This document shows positions 51,495 through 60,189 of a stretch of 64,000 nucleotides of DNA, piece by piece. Where the stretch lies: the NCBI RefSeq assembly GCF_009937955.1, contig NZ_AP018439.1, forward strand, positions 6,324,001 to 6,388,000. Direction: 5' to 3'. Under the pieces are notes generated by a model, which searched no databases, was not told where the DNA came from, and saw only the letters and a program-made list of their open reading frames with translations. Origin of the DNA: Undibacterium sp. KW1 (GTDB taxonomy: Bacteria > Pseudomonadota > Gammaproteobacteria > Burkholderiales > Burkholderiaceae_D). Each line of letters opens with the position of its first letter. Position 1 is the stretch's first letter. Both the position numbers and the translations under genes were made by a program.

Positions 51495-52388
51495 ATGAAC
51501 CTGAAAAAACTCCGACATGTCGTCGTACTTGCAGAGCAAGGCAATTTTGCCCGTGCCGCTGACAAGCTCAATCTTAGCCAGCCGGCATTGAGCCGTAGTA
51601 TTTCGGGTCTCGAAGATGAGCTGGGCATGCGCCTGTTTGACCGTGACCAGGCTGGTGCCACGGCCACTGCTGCTGGCAGGCAACTGATTACGCGCGCCCG
51701 TGATTTGCTGTATGCGGCAAATAACCTCAAACAGGAAATGGCACAACTGCGCGATGGTGAAAGTGGCCAGATCATTTTTGGGGCCGGGCCTTTTCCTGCC
51801 GCCAGTTTTTTGCCAGCGGTACTGACTGAACTGGCTAGTAACTACCCACGCATGCGTACCGTGCTCGAAGTCAATAATAGCGACACCCTGATGGAACATC
51901 TGCTGGCAGAAAAGCTGGAATTTTTTATCGCCGACACCCGCAGCCTGAGACCGGACAAGCATATACAGCTCAGGCCTCTTACCCGGCAAACCGGTGGTCT
52001 GTATTGCCGCCGTGAGCACCCACTGACCTTGAAAGCGAAATTGAGCCTGCAAGACTTGCAAAGCGCCAGTTATGCCAGCGTGTATCTGGCAGATATTTTC
52101 ATGCCTGCCATGCGCAAGGCGTTTGGCCTGGAGTCCGGCCAGGACCTGCCACTGGTGACGACTTGCGACAATATCTATGTACTCAAACATGTGGTCAGAC
52201 ATAGCGACGCAATACTCCTGTGTACTCAGGCAGCGGTGGCAGAAGAACTCGGTTCCGGTGAGCTGATTGAGCTCAAGGCCGATGGCTGGCAAACCATGCA
52301 GGCAGAAATTGGTGTGGTCAGCCTGGCAAGACGTAGCCTGTCACCAATGGCAGAACTGGTATTGGCCAGGGTCGCAGCGCATGTATAA
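51495..52388 (+). CDS. LysR-family transcriptional regulator
   Basis: 297 residues. The winged helix-turn-helix is at about 3-62 (HVVVLAEQGNFARAADKLN, then SQPALSRSISGLEDELG), followed by the linker helix and the two-lobe periplasmic-binding-like effector domain. It starts 122 bases from the divergent sulfatase, so autoregulation plus control of the sulfatase operon is the natural expectation. The end of the gene lies in a 13-bp tandem repeat (GCGCATGTATAAA-like) that covers the stop codon. Effector unknown. Confidence 0.92.
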   Translation: MNLKKLRHVVVLAEQGNFARAADKLNLSQPALSRSISGLEDELGMRLFDRDQAGATATAAGRQLITRARDLLYAANNLKQEMAQLRDGESGQIIFGAGPFPAASFLPAVLTELASNYPRMRTVLEVNNSDTLMEHLLAEKLEFFIADTRSLRPDKHIQLRPLTRQTGGLYCRREHPLTLKAKLSLQDLQSASYASVYLADIFMPAMRKAFGLESGQDLPLVTTCDNIYVLKHVVRHSDAILLCTQAAVAEELGSGELIELKADGWQTMQAEIGVVSLARRSLSPMAELVLARVAAHV

Positions 52389-52591
52389 AGCGCATGTATA
52401 AAGCGCATGGTTTTGAGCAGGATCAAGAACCACACATGGCAAAACACTATCTTTTTTAAAGCCCGTAAACTCAGCCGGGCGCGAGCAGTGGTAAGCTAGA
52501 GCATGTATTCTATATGCAGGACTTAGTACAGAATTAAGCAGCATTTATTTGACCATCCCCTGAACTCAGGGACAAAACCAGGAGAATTCAC

Positions 52592-53767
52592 ATGCAAGAC
52601 GTGGTAATCGTAGCTGCAGGCCGTACTGCAGTAGGCAAATTTGGTGGCTCTTTGGCAAAAACCGCTGCTTCCGACCTGGGCTCCCATGTCATCAAGGCCT
52701 TGCTGGCAAAAACCGGCCTGAGCGGCGATCTGATCAGTGAAGTCATCCTGGGTCAGGTACTGACCGCCGGCGTAGGCCAGAATGCCGCCCGCCAGGCTGT
52801 CATCCGTGCCGGTTTGCCAGACATGGTACCGGCTTTCACCATCAACAAGGTATGCGGCAGCGGCCTCAAAGCGACTCATCTGGCAGCACAAGCCATCAAG
52901 GCTGGCGATGCTGACATCATCATCGCCGGCGGTCAGGAAAACATGAGCGCTTCTCCACATGTATTGAATGGCTCGCGTGATGGCTTCCGCATGGGCGACG
53001 CCAAGCTGGTCGATACCATGATCGTTGACGGCCTGTGGGATGTGTATAACCAATACCACATGGGTATCACGGCAGAAAACGTCGCCAAGAAATACGGTGT
53101 GACGCGTGAAGAGCAAGACCTGTTTGCCCTGGCATCCCAAAACAAGGCAGAAGCCGCGCAAAAAGCCGGCAAGTTCAAGGATGAAATCATACCTTTTGAA
53201 CTGGTCAGCAAAAAAGGCACGACAGTGTTTGATACTGATGAATTCATCAAGCATGGCACCACGCTGGAATCTTTGGCATCCCTGCGCCCGGCATTTGACA
53301 AGAATGGTACCGTCACTGCAGGTAATGCATCTGGCCTCAATGATGGTGCTGCTGCAGTCATCATGATGACTGCACAAAGAGCCGAGCAACTGGGTTTGCC
53401 AGTGCTGGCCCGTATCAAGGCCTACTCTTCTGCCGGTGTCGATCCTACCATCATGGGCATGGGCCCGGTACCCGCCGCCCAGCTCTGCCTCAAAAAAGCA
53501 GGCTGGACACATCAGGACCTGGATTTGATGGAAATCAATGAAGCCTTTGCCGCACAGGCAATCGGCGTCAATAAAGAAATGGGCTGGGACACCAGCAAGA
53601 TCAATGTCAATGGCGGTGCGATTGCGATTGGTCACCCTATCGGCGCATCAGGTGCCCGCATCCTGGTCAGCCTGATCCATGAAATGATACGACGCGATGC
53701 CAAAAAAGGCCTGGCGAGCTTGTGTATCGGTGGTGGCATGGGTGTGGCGCTGGCGATAGAACGTTAA
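52592..53767 (+). CDS. phaA: Acetyl-CoA acetyltransferase (biosynthetic thiolase)
   Basis: 391 residues, the normal thiolase length. Active residues are all present: nucleophile Cys88 in INKVCGSG, histidine in [12 protein letters not shown] near 348 and the second cysteine in SLCIGGGMG near 378. The NEAFAAQA motif of the thiolase family is also seen. It condenses two acetyl-CoA to acetoacetyl-CoA, the first step of polyhydroxybutyrate synthesis, or the reverse in degradation. No phaB or phaC is next to it, so the direction of use is not settled. AGGAGAA precedes the ATG. Confidence 0.9.
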   Translation: MQDVVIVAAGRTAVGKFGGSLAKTAASDLGSHVIKALLAKTGLSGDLISEVILGQVLTAGVGQNAARQAVIRAGLPDMVPAFTINKVCGSGLKATHLAAQAIKAGDADIIIAGGQENMSASPHVLNGSRDGFRMGDAKLVDTMIVDGLWDVYNQYHMGITAENVAKKYGVTREEQDLFALASQNKAEAAQKAGKFKDEIIPFELVSKKGTTVFDTDEFIKHGTTLESLASLRPAFDKNGTVTAGNASGLNDGAAAVIMMTAQRAEQLGLPVLARIKAYSSAGVDPTIMGMGPVPAAQLCLKKAGWTHQDLDLMEINEAFAAQAIGVNKEMGWDTSKINVNGGAIAIGHPIGASGARILVSLIHEMIRRDAKKGLASLCIGGGMGVALAIER

Positions 53768-53777
53768 TCGATTGAGC

Positions 53778-53813
53778 AAAGCAGCTCAGTAAAAATACTG
53801 AGCTGTGCTTTAT
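53778..53813 (+). terminator. Rho-independent terminator
   Basis: AAAGCAGCTCAGTA and TACTGAGCTGTGCTTT form a long, nearly perfect stem with a four-base loop, ten bases after the thiolase stop; the T-tract is short (TTTATT). Confidence 0.7.
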
Positions 53814-53897
53814 TGACCCCAATATTTCAAAACAACTATCCTGTGATTTTTTAATGTTATTGCTAATTTCAATAAAAAAGTGCTCTGTAAATAGCAA

Positions 53898-54722
53898 TTA
53901 AGCTATCACTGATATTCCATCTTGTTCATCTTTTATAAGCTGATCTATTGCGTCAAGAAAGGGTGAAATAGGACATGCTGTAATAATATGTGATTCAGGA
54001 AACCATCCGCTTTGCATAGCCACTAATTTGACGCCAAATTTACCATCTTCGTTTTTATAAAGACCGAATATAGGTCCACCGCTCATTCCATCCAGATCAA
54101 TAACCTCGCTATTAGGCACTTTTGATAGCGCAAGTTTTCCAAATAGTGAGTGAACGTTTTTATCTTTTTCTAGATTAGTCGGTCTGGCAGTGGGTGTGGC
54201 TTCCACAAAAAAATGTTTTTGTTTAATTCTTGTGCCATCTTTTTGCAAAAATTGAGATGGAAATCCAGTTACGACCCATTTGTCAGCAGTTTTTGCATCA
54301 CCAATCATTTCACGATTTATTGCCCTTACCCCACTTTGGCTCATGTTCTTGATGGCTAACTCTTCGACTTGAATCAAACAATAATCTAATCCAAGATCGT
54401 CGTTTCGTATTCTTAACTGATTTCGTTTAGTAATGTCGAACGGATATGCGAAGGAGTTTTCATTTTTAGAAAAAACGTCATTAATATGCCATTTTGAAAG
54501 TGAGATTCCTTTGGCTGATAGTTTTTCGATGTCATCCAGAATATGAGCTGCAGTGCACATTACCCAAACGCCGTTAATTATTAAGAAAAAGCAAGAACAA
54601 GAAATTATCCGAGGCGGGTCTTGATCGTGAACTGCAAATCCGAAACTAGTGACAATTGATTCAATTGCCTTCTTAAATTCTTCTGAATCTACAAGATTAG
54701 AAGTTTGGGTATCGTGTTTCAT
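53898..54722 (-). CDS. Cytosolic trypsin-fold serine peptidase in an AT-rich insert
   Basis: 274 residues. The chymotrypsin-fold triad can be placed: His60 in MCTAAHIL, Asp113 in LGLDYCLIQV and Ser214 in DGMSGGPIFG, close to the usual GDSGGP. There is no signal peptide or membrane segment, unlike most bacterial trypsin-like proteases, so it seems to act in the cytoplasm. The gene is visibly richer in A/T than its neighbours and uses different codons, a sign of transfer. AAGG eight bases before the ATG supports the start. Single cytosolic proteases of this fold occur in phage-defence modules; no partner gene is seen here, so that link is only a hypothesis. Confidence 0.8.
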   Translation of the reverse strand: MKHDTQTSNLVDSEEFKKAIESIVTSFGFAVHDQDPPRIISCSCFFLIINGVWVMCTAAHILDDIEKLSAKGISLSKWHINDVFSKNENSFAYPFDITKRNQLRIRNDDLGLDYCLIQVEELAIKNMSQSGVRAINREMIGDAKTADKWVVTGFPSQFLQKDGTRIKQKHFFVEATPTARPTNLEKDKNVHSLFGKLALSKVPNSEVIDLDGMSGGPIFGLYKNEDGKFGVKLVAMQSGWFPESHIITACPISPFLDAIDQLIKDEQDGISVIA

Positions 54723-54823
54723 ATATATTGCCTTAGCAATTTTTGATTTTTCATCATATCAAAGATGCGATTAAAAAAAATAGGCATTTAAATGAAATTG
54801 CAAGTTTATTGTTATCTAAAAAT

Positions 54824-54855
54824 AAAAAAATCCCAGCTGGAGTAAGCTGGGATTT
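54824..54855 (-). terminator. Rho-independent terminator
   Basis: On the minus strand AAATCCCAGCT pairs with AGCTGGGATTT around a six-base loop, followed by more T. It lies 30 bases past the S9 peptidase stop and marks the edge of the AT-rich insert. Confidence 0.85.
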
Positions 54856-54884
54856 CATACAAAAATCATCGATACTAATAATAT

Positions 54885-57296
54885 TTATTTCTTCAGGCAT
54901 TTTTCCAGGAACTGATCCTGTTCCCACAACAAATGCATAATGTTTTCCCTGGCTGCATAACTATGGCTTTCCTTCGGTAGTATCACCATGCGTACCGGTG
55001 CGCCCAGGCCTTTCAGGGCCTGGAAATAGCGCTCGGTCTGCAGGGTAAATGTACCGGGATTATTATCGGCTTCGCCATGTACCAGCAACAGTGGCGTCTT
55101 CATTTTGTCTGCATTCATGAATGGTGACATCTTGGTATACACCTCAGGGCTTTCCCAGTAATTGCGTTGCTCACTCTGGAAGCCAAATGGCGTCAGCGTA
55201 CGGTTATAAGCACCACTGCGTGCAATACCGCAGGCAAACAGTTTTGAATGCGTCAACAGGTTTGCTGTCATGAAGGCACCATAAGAATGGCCGCCAACGG
55301 CAACACGCTTGCGGTCTATATAACCCAGAGCATCCACAGCATCAATCGCCGCTTCGGCATTATCGACCAGTTGCGGGATGAAGTTATCGTTCGGCTCGGT
55401 CTTGCCCTCGCCGATGATGGGGAAGGCCGCGTCATCGAGTACTGCATAGCCGCGTGCTACCCAATAGATGAATGATGCGTAGCTGGGGAAGGTGAACAGG
55501 TTTTCATTATGCTTGCTTTGTCCTGCAGAATTCTTGTCCTTGAATTCTGCCGGGTAGGCCCAGATCAGCAAAGGCAGTTTGTCTTTCTTGCTCTTGTCGT
55601 AATTGGCAGGCAGGTACAGGGTGCCAGACAATTCCACGCCGTCCTTGCGCTTGTATTTGATGACTTCTTTCGAGACATCCTTCAAGCCCATGAATGGGTT
55701 CTTGAATTGCGTTACGGGTGTGAGTTGATTGCCGCCCTTGATATTACGGAAGTAATAATTCGGGTATTCAGTCTTCGACTGTATCTGCACCAGCACATCG
55801 CCTTTTTTGACATCTTCTATCGAGACGATGTTTTCTACCTTGTCGGTATAAGTCGATTGATACAGGCGGTTCTTTTTCAGGCTGGCCAGATCGAGTTCAT
55901 CGATGAAAGGGAACTGACCTTTTTTGGTATGACCAGCGCCCAGCAGATAGGCCTTGTTATCTTCTATCGCCAGCACACGGCGGTGATACTGGTTGTATTT
56001 GGTTTCAAAGCGGCCAGGATCAGAATAGATATCCTGCATGTTACGGTCAGAGATCAGGCGTGGTGCTTCTGCCGGATTGGACGGGTTGAACAGATAGGCC
56101 TTGGTATTGCGTGTGTCATACCAGCCATCACTGACAACCGCCAAATTGTCATTACCCCAGACGATGCCGTTATAACGCTGCGCGACTTTTACCAGCGAGA
56201 TAGCTGGCTTGTCGAAAGGCGCATCCCAGGAAAACACTTCATCGCGGAACTCTGTCTTATTGGCCGGGTCACCGCCATCAAGCGCCTGTACATAAGTCAG
56301 GCTGGCTGCCTTGTCTGCGCGCCAGTCCAGCTGCCGTTTGCCAACTGCAACAGCACTAAAACCCTTGGGGATGATTTCATGCAAAGGTGATTCATCAACG
56401 ACCTTGATCTGCTTGCCAGCCAAATCGCTGACGATGGTTTTTGATGGGAAACGATCAAGCGGAACCACGTAAGAGAAAGGTTTTTGTATGGTACTGATCT
56501 GCAGGTATTTGCCGTCAGGAGAAAAGCTGACTCCAGCAAACATATCAGCCTTCTTGAATAAACTGCTCTTGCCATTCAGGCTGACTTTATGCAGCTCAGA
56601 AGTTGTCAGGTTGACGAAATTGCTTTCGTCATTCTGGTTCTTCAACAGATCAGCATAAGTGCGGTTCTGCGATGCCGCACCGCTGGATGTGGAGATGATA
56701 GGGCCGCTTGGCAAATCCTTGCTGGCATCCAGCAAGGCCGGGCGGTTCTTGGGCAAGACCTTGATGAGCAGGCCGTCACTATCCCTGTACCAGTCAAACG
56801 GCGCGCCCAGATTGGCATTCAGGTTGGCTTCTGTCAGTTTTTTTGCTGTTGCTGTTTCCACATCGATGACCCACAGCTCTACACCTTTGGCTGCTGTATT
56901 GGTGAAGGCAATCTTCTTTTCATTCGGCGACCATTTGACATGGCTGATCAGCGGGTTTTGTGGCAAACCTTTGACCTGTATTTCTTCTGTCGCATCGACT
57001 TTACGTAGCTTCAGATTATTGACATACGTTAGCGTACTGGAGATGTTGGTAACCGGGTTGATGCGCAAACCGGCCAGACGCATTTCAGTCTGGCTCAGAT
57101 CATTCAGTGATTTATAAGTATTGCGATAACTGAGCAGCAGCATCTTTCTGTGACTATCCATGCTCACGACAGGTGCGCGCTGGAAGTCAGCCAGCTCCAG
57201 TATCGCTTGCGGCGGTTTTTGATAGTTCAGATTTTCCTGCGCACCCGCATTGGCACCCAGCGCAGCCAGCAAGAGCAGACTCAGTTTGCTTTTCAT
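54885..57296 (-). CDS. S9 family serine peptidase (glutamyl-endopeptidase-like), exported
   Basis: 803 residues. Signal peptide about 1-19 (ending NAGAQ). The N-terminal two thirds is a beta-propeller; the C-terminal third is an alpha/beta hydrolase with nucleophile serine in VGGHSYGAFM, aspartate in HGEADNNPGTF and histidine in PKESHSYAAREN. The blocks GIARSGAYNRTLTPFGFQ and ADNNPGTFTLQ match the branch that includes plant chloroplast glutamyl endopeptidase. Periplasmic or secreted peptide breakdown is likely. It is probably transcribed alone, since a terminator follows. Confidence 0.92.
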   Translation of the reverse strand: MKSKLSLLLLAALGANAGAQENLNYQKPPQAILELADFQRAPVVSMDSHRKMLLLSYRNTYKSLNDLSQTEMRLAGLRINPVTNISSTLTYVNNLKLRKVDATEEIQVKGLPQNPLISHVKWSPNEKKIAFTNTAAKGVELWVIDVETATAKKLTEANLNANLGAPFDWYRDSDGLLIKVLPKNRPALLDASKDLPSGPIISTSSGAASQNRTYADLLKNQNDESNFVNLTTSELHKVSLNGKSSLFKKADMFAGVSFSPDGKYLQISTIQKPFSYVVPLDRFPSKTIVSDLAGKQIKVVDESPLHEIIPKGFSAVAVGKRQLDWRADKAASLTYVQALDGGDPANKTEFRDEVFSWDAPFDKPAISLVKVAQRYNGIVWGNDNLAVVSDGWYDTRNTKAYLFNPSNPAEAPRLISDRNMQDIYSDPGRFETKYNQYHRRVLAIEDNKAYLLGAGHTKKGQFPFIDELDLASLKKNRLYQSTYTDKVENIVSIEDVKKGDVLVQIQSKTEYPNYYFRNIKGGNQLTPVTQFKNPFMGLKDVSKEVIKYKRKDGVELSGTLYLPANYDKSKKDKLPLLIWAYPAEFKDKNSAGQSKHNENLFTFPSYASFIYWVARGYAVLDDAAFPIIGEGKTEPNDNFIPQLVDNAEAAIDAVDALGYIDRKRVAVGGHSYGAFMTANLLTHSKLFACGIARSGAYNRTLTPFGFQSEQRNYWESPEVYTKMSPFMNADKMKTPLLLVHGEADNNPGTFTLQTERYFQALKGLGAPVRMVILPKESHSYAARENIMHLLWEQDQFLEKCLKK

Positions 57297-57452
57297 TAAT
57301 ATCCCCGGTTGAATTTATATGCACCAGCCCTGGCAATCAACCAGAGTCAGAAGCTTTATTCTAGCACCGCAATATATTTAAAATATGCTGTTTTCTACTG
57401 CACTCATAACCATATCGGTATAAATAGAAAACAGCCGGGGACAGGTCTGTAG

Positions 57453-58601
57453 TTAAGATGAAATCAGACGCATGTTGAAGGCACGCTCGATGAACCACAG
57501 CAGCGCAATCAGGATGATCAGCACTGAACCCACCTGCACGATGGCGCGCTGATGCAGCCAGTGGCGGCGCAGCAGATAAGCCAGCGGTAAAAAGCCTGCA
57601 ACGATGGTCAGTTGCCCTATTTCCACACCCAGGTTAAAGCCAACCAATGCCAGCATCAGTGCCGATTGCGGCAAGCCAAGGTCAGCCAGCACGCTGGCAA
57701 AACCAAAGCCGTGGATAAGACCAAAAGTAAATGCCACCAGCCAGCGCCTGCCCTGGAACAGCGGCAACAAATTATTCAGCGCTGCCAAAATGACGGATGC
57801 GGCAATCGCGGATTCCACCAGCCGTGATGGCAACGCCAGTACATTCAGCGCAGCCAGTGTCAGGGTAATCGAGTGGGCAACAGTAAATGCCGTGACTATC
57901 TTCAAGACATCGATGGCGGCTGCTTTAAAGCTGCTGGCAGCTTGCCATTTACCTGCCTGCAGTACCAGTACCGCAGGCAATAACAAGGACAATAAAAACA
58001 GGATGTGATCAAAACCTATCCAGATATGCCAGATACCATGAAAAATATAATCGCTGAATTGCTGCCACTTGTTGACCTCTGCCGCGACAAATTCCTGGCT
58101 GGCCTGTTCGGGGCTGAAGATCGCGGTGCTTGTTACATCCTTCTGGTTCACCAGACGCAGCAAGCCTTTGTGCTGGGTATCGAGGTCAAAAAATAACTGG
58201 TACTGCACTTTGATTTTTTCAGCAATGCAGGTGCTGTCAAACATCAATACGGTATAAGCACCATCGCTATGCTGGTCTATCAATTGTTGGCCTGCTGTCA
58301 ACGGGCATGGCTGCTCACCCGCAGTGATCTTCAGCCTGGCGAGTGCATAGGCGGCGATGTCTGCATGCTTGCTGCGTACTTCATCCCAGGTAAGCTCGCC
58401 ATTGCCGTCTTCATCCAGGCCTATGGCAAAGTCGAGGTCGCGCAAGGCGATATCCCATTGACCATGGATACCAGTCTGGTCGGCACGCAAGGTCAGGTAA
58501 CTGTCGCTGGGCTTGTGGGCATGGGCAGGCAAGCTGAACATACTGAACAGCAGTGCCAGAATAAAACTGCGTGCAAGCAAGCGCTTGGTGATGAATGTCA
58601 T
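57453..58601 (-). CDS. HupE/UreJ-like membrane protein with periplasmic EF-hand domain
   Basis: 382 residues. Signal peptide about 1-28 (ending PAHAH). A periplasmic domain (about 29-185) contains a textbook 12-residue EF-hand loop, DEDGNGELTWDE at 63-74, with ligands at positions 1, 3, 5, 7, 9 and 12. Then come six or seven membrane helices with the HupE/UreJ_2 motifs: HGIWHIWIGFDHILFLLSLL, TAFTVAHSITL and TFGLIHGFGFASVL, whose histidines could bind metal. Its start overlaps the stop of the upstream TPR gene by four bases, so they are translationally coupled. Metal or calcium transport is possible but unproven. Confidence 0.88.
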   Translation of the reverse strand: MTFITKRLLARSFILALLFSMFSLPAHAHKPSDSYLTLRADQTGIHGQWDIALRDLDFAIGLDEDGNGELTWDEVRSKHADIAAYALARLKITAGEQPCPLTAGQQLIDQHSDGAYTVLMFDSTCIAEKIKVQYQLFFDLDTQHKGLLRLVNQKDVTSTAIFSPEQASQEFVAAEVNKWQQFSDYIFHGIWHIWIGFDHILFLLSLLLPAVLVLQAGKWQAASSFKAAAIDVLKIVTAFTVAHSITLTLAALNVLALPSRLVESAIAASVILAALNNLLPLFQGRRWLVAFTFGLIHGFGFASVLADLGLPQSALMLALVGFNLGVEIGQLTIVAGFLPLAYLLRRHWLHQRAIVQVGSVLIILIALLWFIERAFNMRLISS

Positions 58602-59791
58602 GAGTTGGCTCCCAGTCTGGCGAGCACAGGTTTAAGCGTCAGGTCTTGCAGTTTATTTTGCTTCAGCCATGCCAGTGCTGGTGCAGCAGCCTGAGGTTCA
58701 TGTGCAGCGGCGGCTTCCAGCAAGATACGCAAGTCTGCGGTTTCTTTTTGTATGGCCCAATTCAGTTGCGCCAGTTTCAGGGCGATGGCCGGGTGGTTTT
58801 TTAAATGTAATTCATAGCGCGCCTGCTCGCGCTGGTGCACAGTGTCGCCGCGCAGCATGGCGGCTTCAAAACGCTGATCGAGCAAGCTGATTTGCCCGGC
58901 TGCAAGCGGCGATTTTTGTACTTTCAAGGCCAGCGCATAGCGCAGCAATAATGCATCGACCCTGGTTTTTTCTTTCAACAGCTTGACGACTTCAGCAGGT
59001 CTTTGTTGATCCAGTAAAAAGTCGGCATAAGAACCCAGCAGATAGCTGTCTGGTGATGCCAGTGTCAGGGCTGTCTGATACCAGGCTTCGGCTGCAATGA
59101 CATCGCCCAGTCTGGCAGCCATTTCTGCCAGCAGTGTCGTGACCCAGATTTTTGTCCCTGCATCGCTATCTGCATTTTTTTCATATTTTTTGTAGGCTGT
59201 AGCAAGCGTTGCATAACTGTTGGTAGCGTCGCCATTCAGGCTGCCGACATTATGCAGGCAGGTCAGCGTGACCACTTCAGGTGCCAGAGGATAAAGGTGC
59301 ATGCAACTGGCTTTGGCCTGGGCAAACTGGCCCTGTACTTGCAAGACCGTGGCACGCGTTAGCCAGGCCTGGGCATTGTCCCTGTCCTGCTTCAAGACAT
59401 TGTTCAGGTCTAGCAGGGCTTCAGGAAATTGGTGTGTACTTTGCAGTATGGTGGCACGCAACACCAACACGCTGATGGGTGGATTTGGCAAACTCCACCA
59501 GGGTTTCAATACTGCCTGTGCATAGCCTAGATAACGCGGGTCACCGTCATTGCGGGCAGCATTGATATAAGTTTGTGCCAGTTCGCTTGTAACGGCGGGG
59601 TTGTTTGGGTTTGCTGCCAGACGTTTGCGCAATTCGGCAAAGGCACGTTGCGCCGGGTCTGTGCGGGATGGCAATTGTTCCAGCACCTGCTTGCCATTGC
59701 TCGGAATAAATGGCGTTGCTTGCGCATCAAAGGCAAGGCTGACAAGGCTGAACATGATCAACAGCGCAGAAAAGAATCGAGGCAGGTGCAT
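58598..59791 (-). CDS. Periplasmic tetratricopeptide-repeat protein
   Basis: 397 residues with a signal peptide (about 1-25, ending FDAQA). The mature part is helical repeats of the TPR type (LVLRATILQSTHQFPEALL, then WLTRATVLQVQGQFAQAKA). It has no catalytic motif and is likely a scaffold. It overlaps the HupE-like gene by four bases (ATGA) and follows the lipoprotein gene by 93 bases that contain a strong hairpin. The grouping with DUF4331 and HupE-like genes suggests a shared periplasmic process. Confidence 0.85.
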   Translation of the reverse strand: MHLPRFFSALLIMFSLVSLAFDAQATPFIPSNGKQVLEQLPSRTDPAQRAFAELRKRLAANPNNPAVTSELAQTYINAARNDGDPRYLGYAQAVLKPWWSLPNPPISVLVLRATILQSTHQFPEALLDLNNVLKQDRDNAQAWLTRATVLQVQGQFAQAKASCMHLYPLAPEVVTLTCLHNVGSLNGDATNSYATLATAYKKYEKNADSDAGTKIWVTTLLAEMAARLGDVIAAEAWYQTALTLASPDSYLLGSYADFLLDQQRPAEVVKLLKEKTRVDALLLRYALALKVQKSPLAAGQISLLDQRFEAAMLRGDTVHQREQARYELHLKNHPAIALKLAQLNWAIQKETADLRILLEAAAAHEPQAAAPALAWLKQNKLQDLTLKPVLARLGANS

Positions 59792-59816
59792 ATTTTTTGC
59801 ATCTCAAAATTCATGG

Positions 59817-59858
59817 GCGGACTCAAGACATGCAGAAAATAACATGTCCTGAGCCCGC
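59817..59858 (-). other. Intergenic hairpin inside the DUF4331 transcription unit
   Basis: GCGGACTCAAGACATG and CATGTCCTGAGCCCGC pair at 14 of 16 positions with a ten-base A-rich loop. It lies between the lipoprotein and TPR genes with no T-tract, so it may act as a processing or partial-termination point that lowers expression of the downstream pair. Confidence 0.55.
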
Positions 59859-59884
59859 AACTTCAGTTGGCTACCACGGTCTGT

Positions 59885-60148
59885 CTAGTTGACACTGACA
59901 GGTTCAGTTGCTTCCGGCGCTGTGACTACCACTGCATCGATGGATTGCGGTTCTGCCGTATCCGCTGCACCGAACAGGTTCAGCACATACTGCGTGAAGG
60001 TATCGATGACCGTAGGTGTGGTCGTCCCTGTTCCGGTGCCAGTACCGGGCGTCGTGGTACTGGTTGCGGGGCTGGAACTACCGCCACAGCCTGCCAGCAT
60101 GAGCGTCAGCACTGTGCTGGCGATCAGATAAGTATGTCTTGCTTTCAT
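59885..60148 (-). CDS. Small lipoprotein
   Basis: 87 residues. Lipoprotein signal with lipobox LMLAGC (Cys21), then a Ser/Thr/Gly/Pro-rich linker (GTGTGTGTTTP) and a short acidic end. AAGGAGTAATC before the ATG is an excellent ribosome binding site. It starts 41 bases after the DUF4331 stop on the same strand. No function can be read from the sequence; the linker suggests a surface or periplasmic tether. Confidence 0.8.
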   Translation of the reverse strand: MKARHTYLIASTVLTLMLAGCGGSSSPATSTTTPGTGTGTGTTTPTVIDTFTQYVLNLFGAADTAEPQSIDAVVVTAPEATEPVSVN

Positions 60149-60189
60149 GATTACTCCTTGAGTATGGTGTGCAAAATGAACCGAAACGT

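Noticed and set aside
52523..53635. A 370-codon antisense frame over the thiolase gene
   Set aside because: The sense frame has all thiolase catalytic residues and a good ribosome binding site; the antisense frame shows no recognisable fold.
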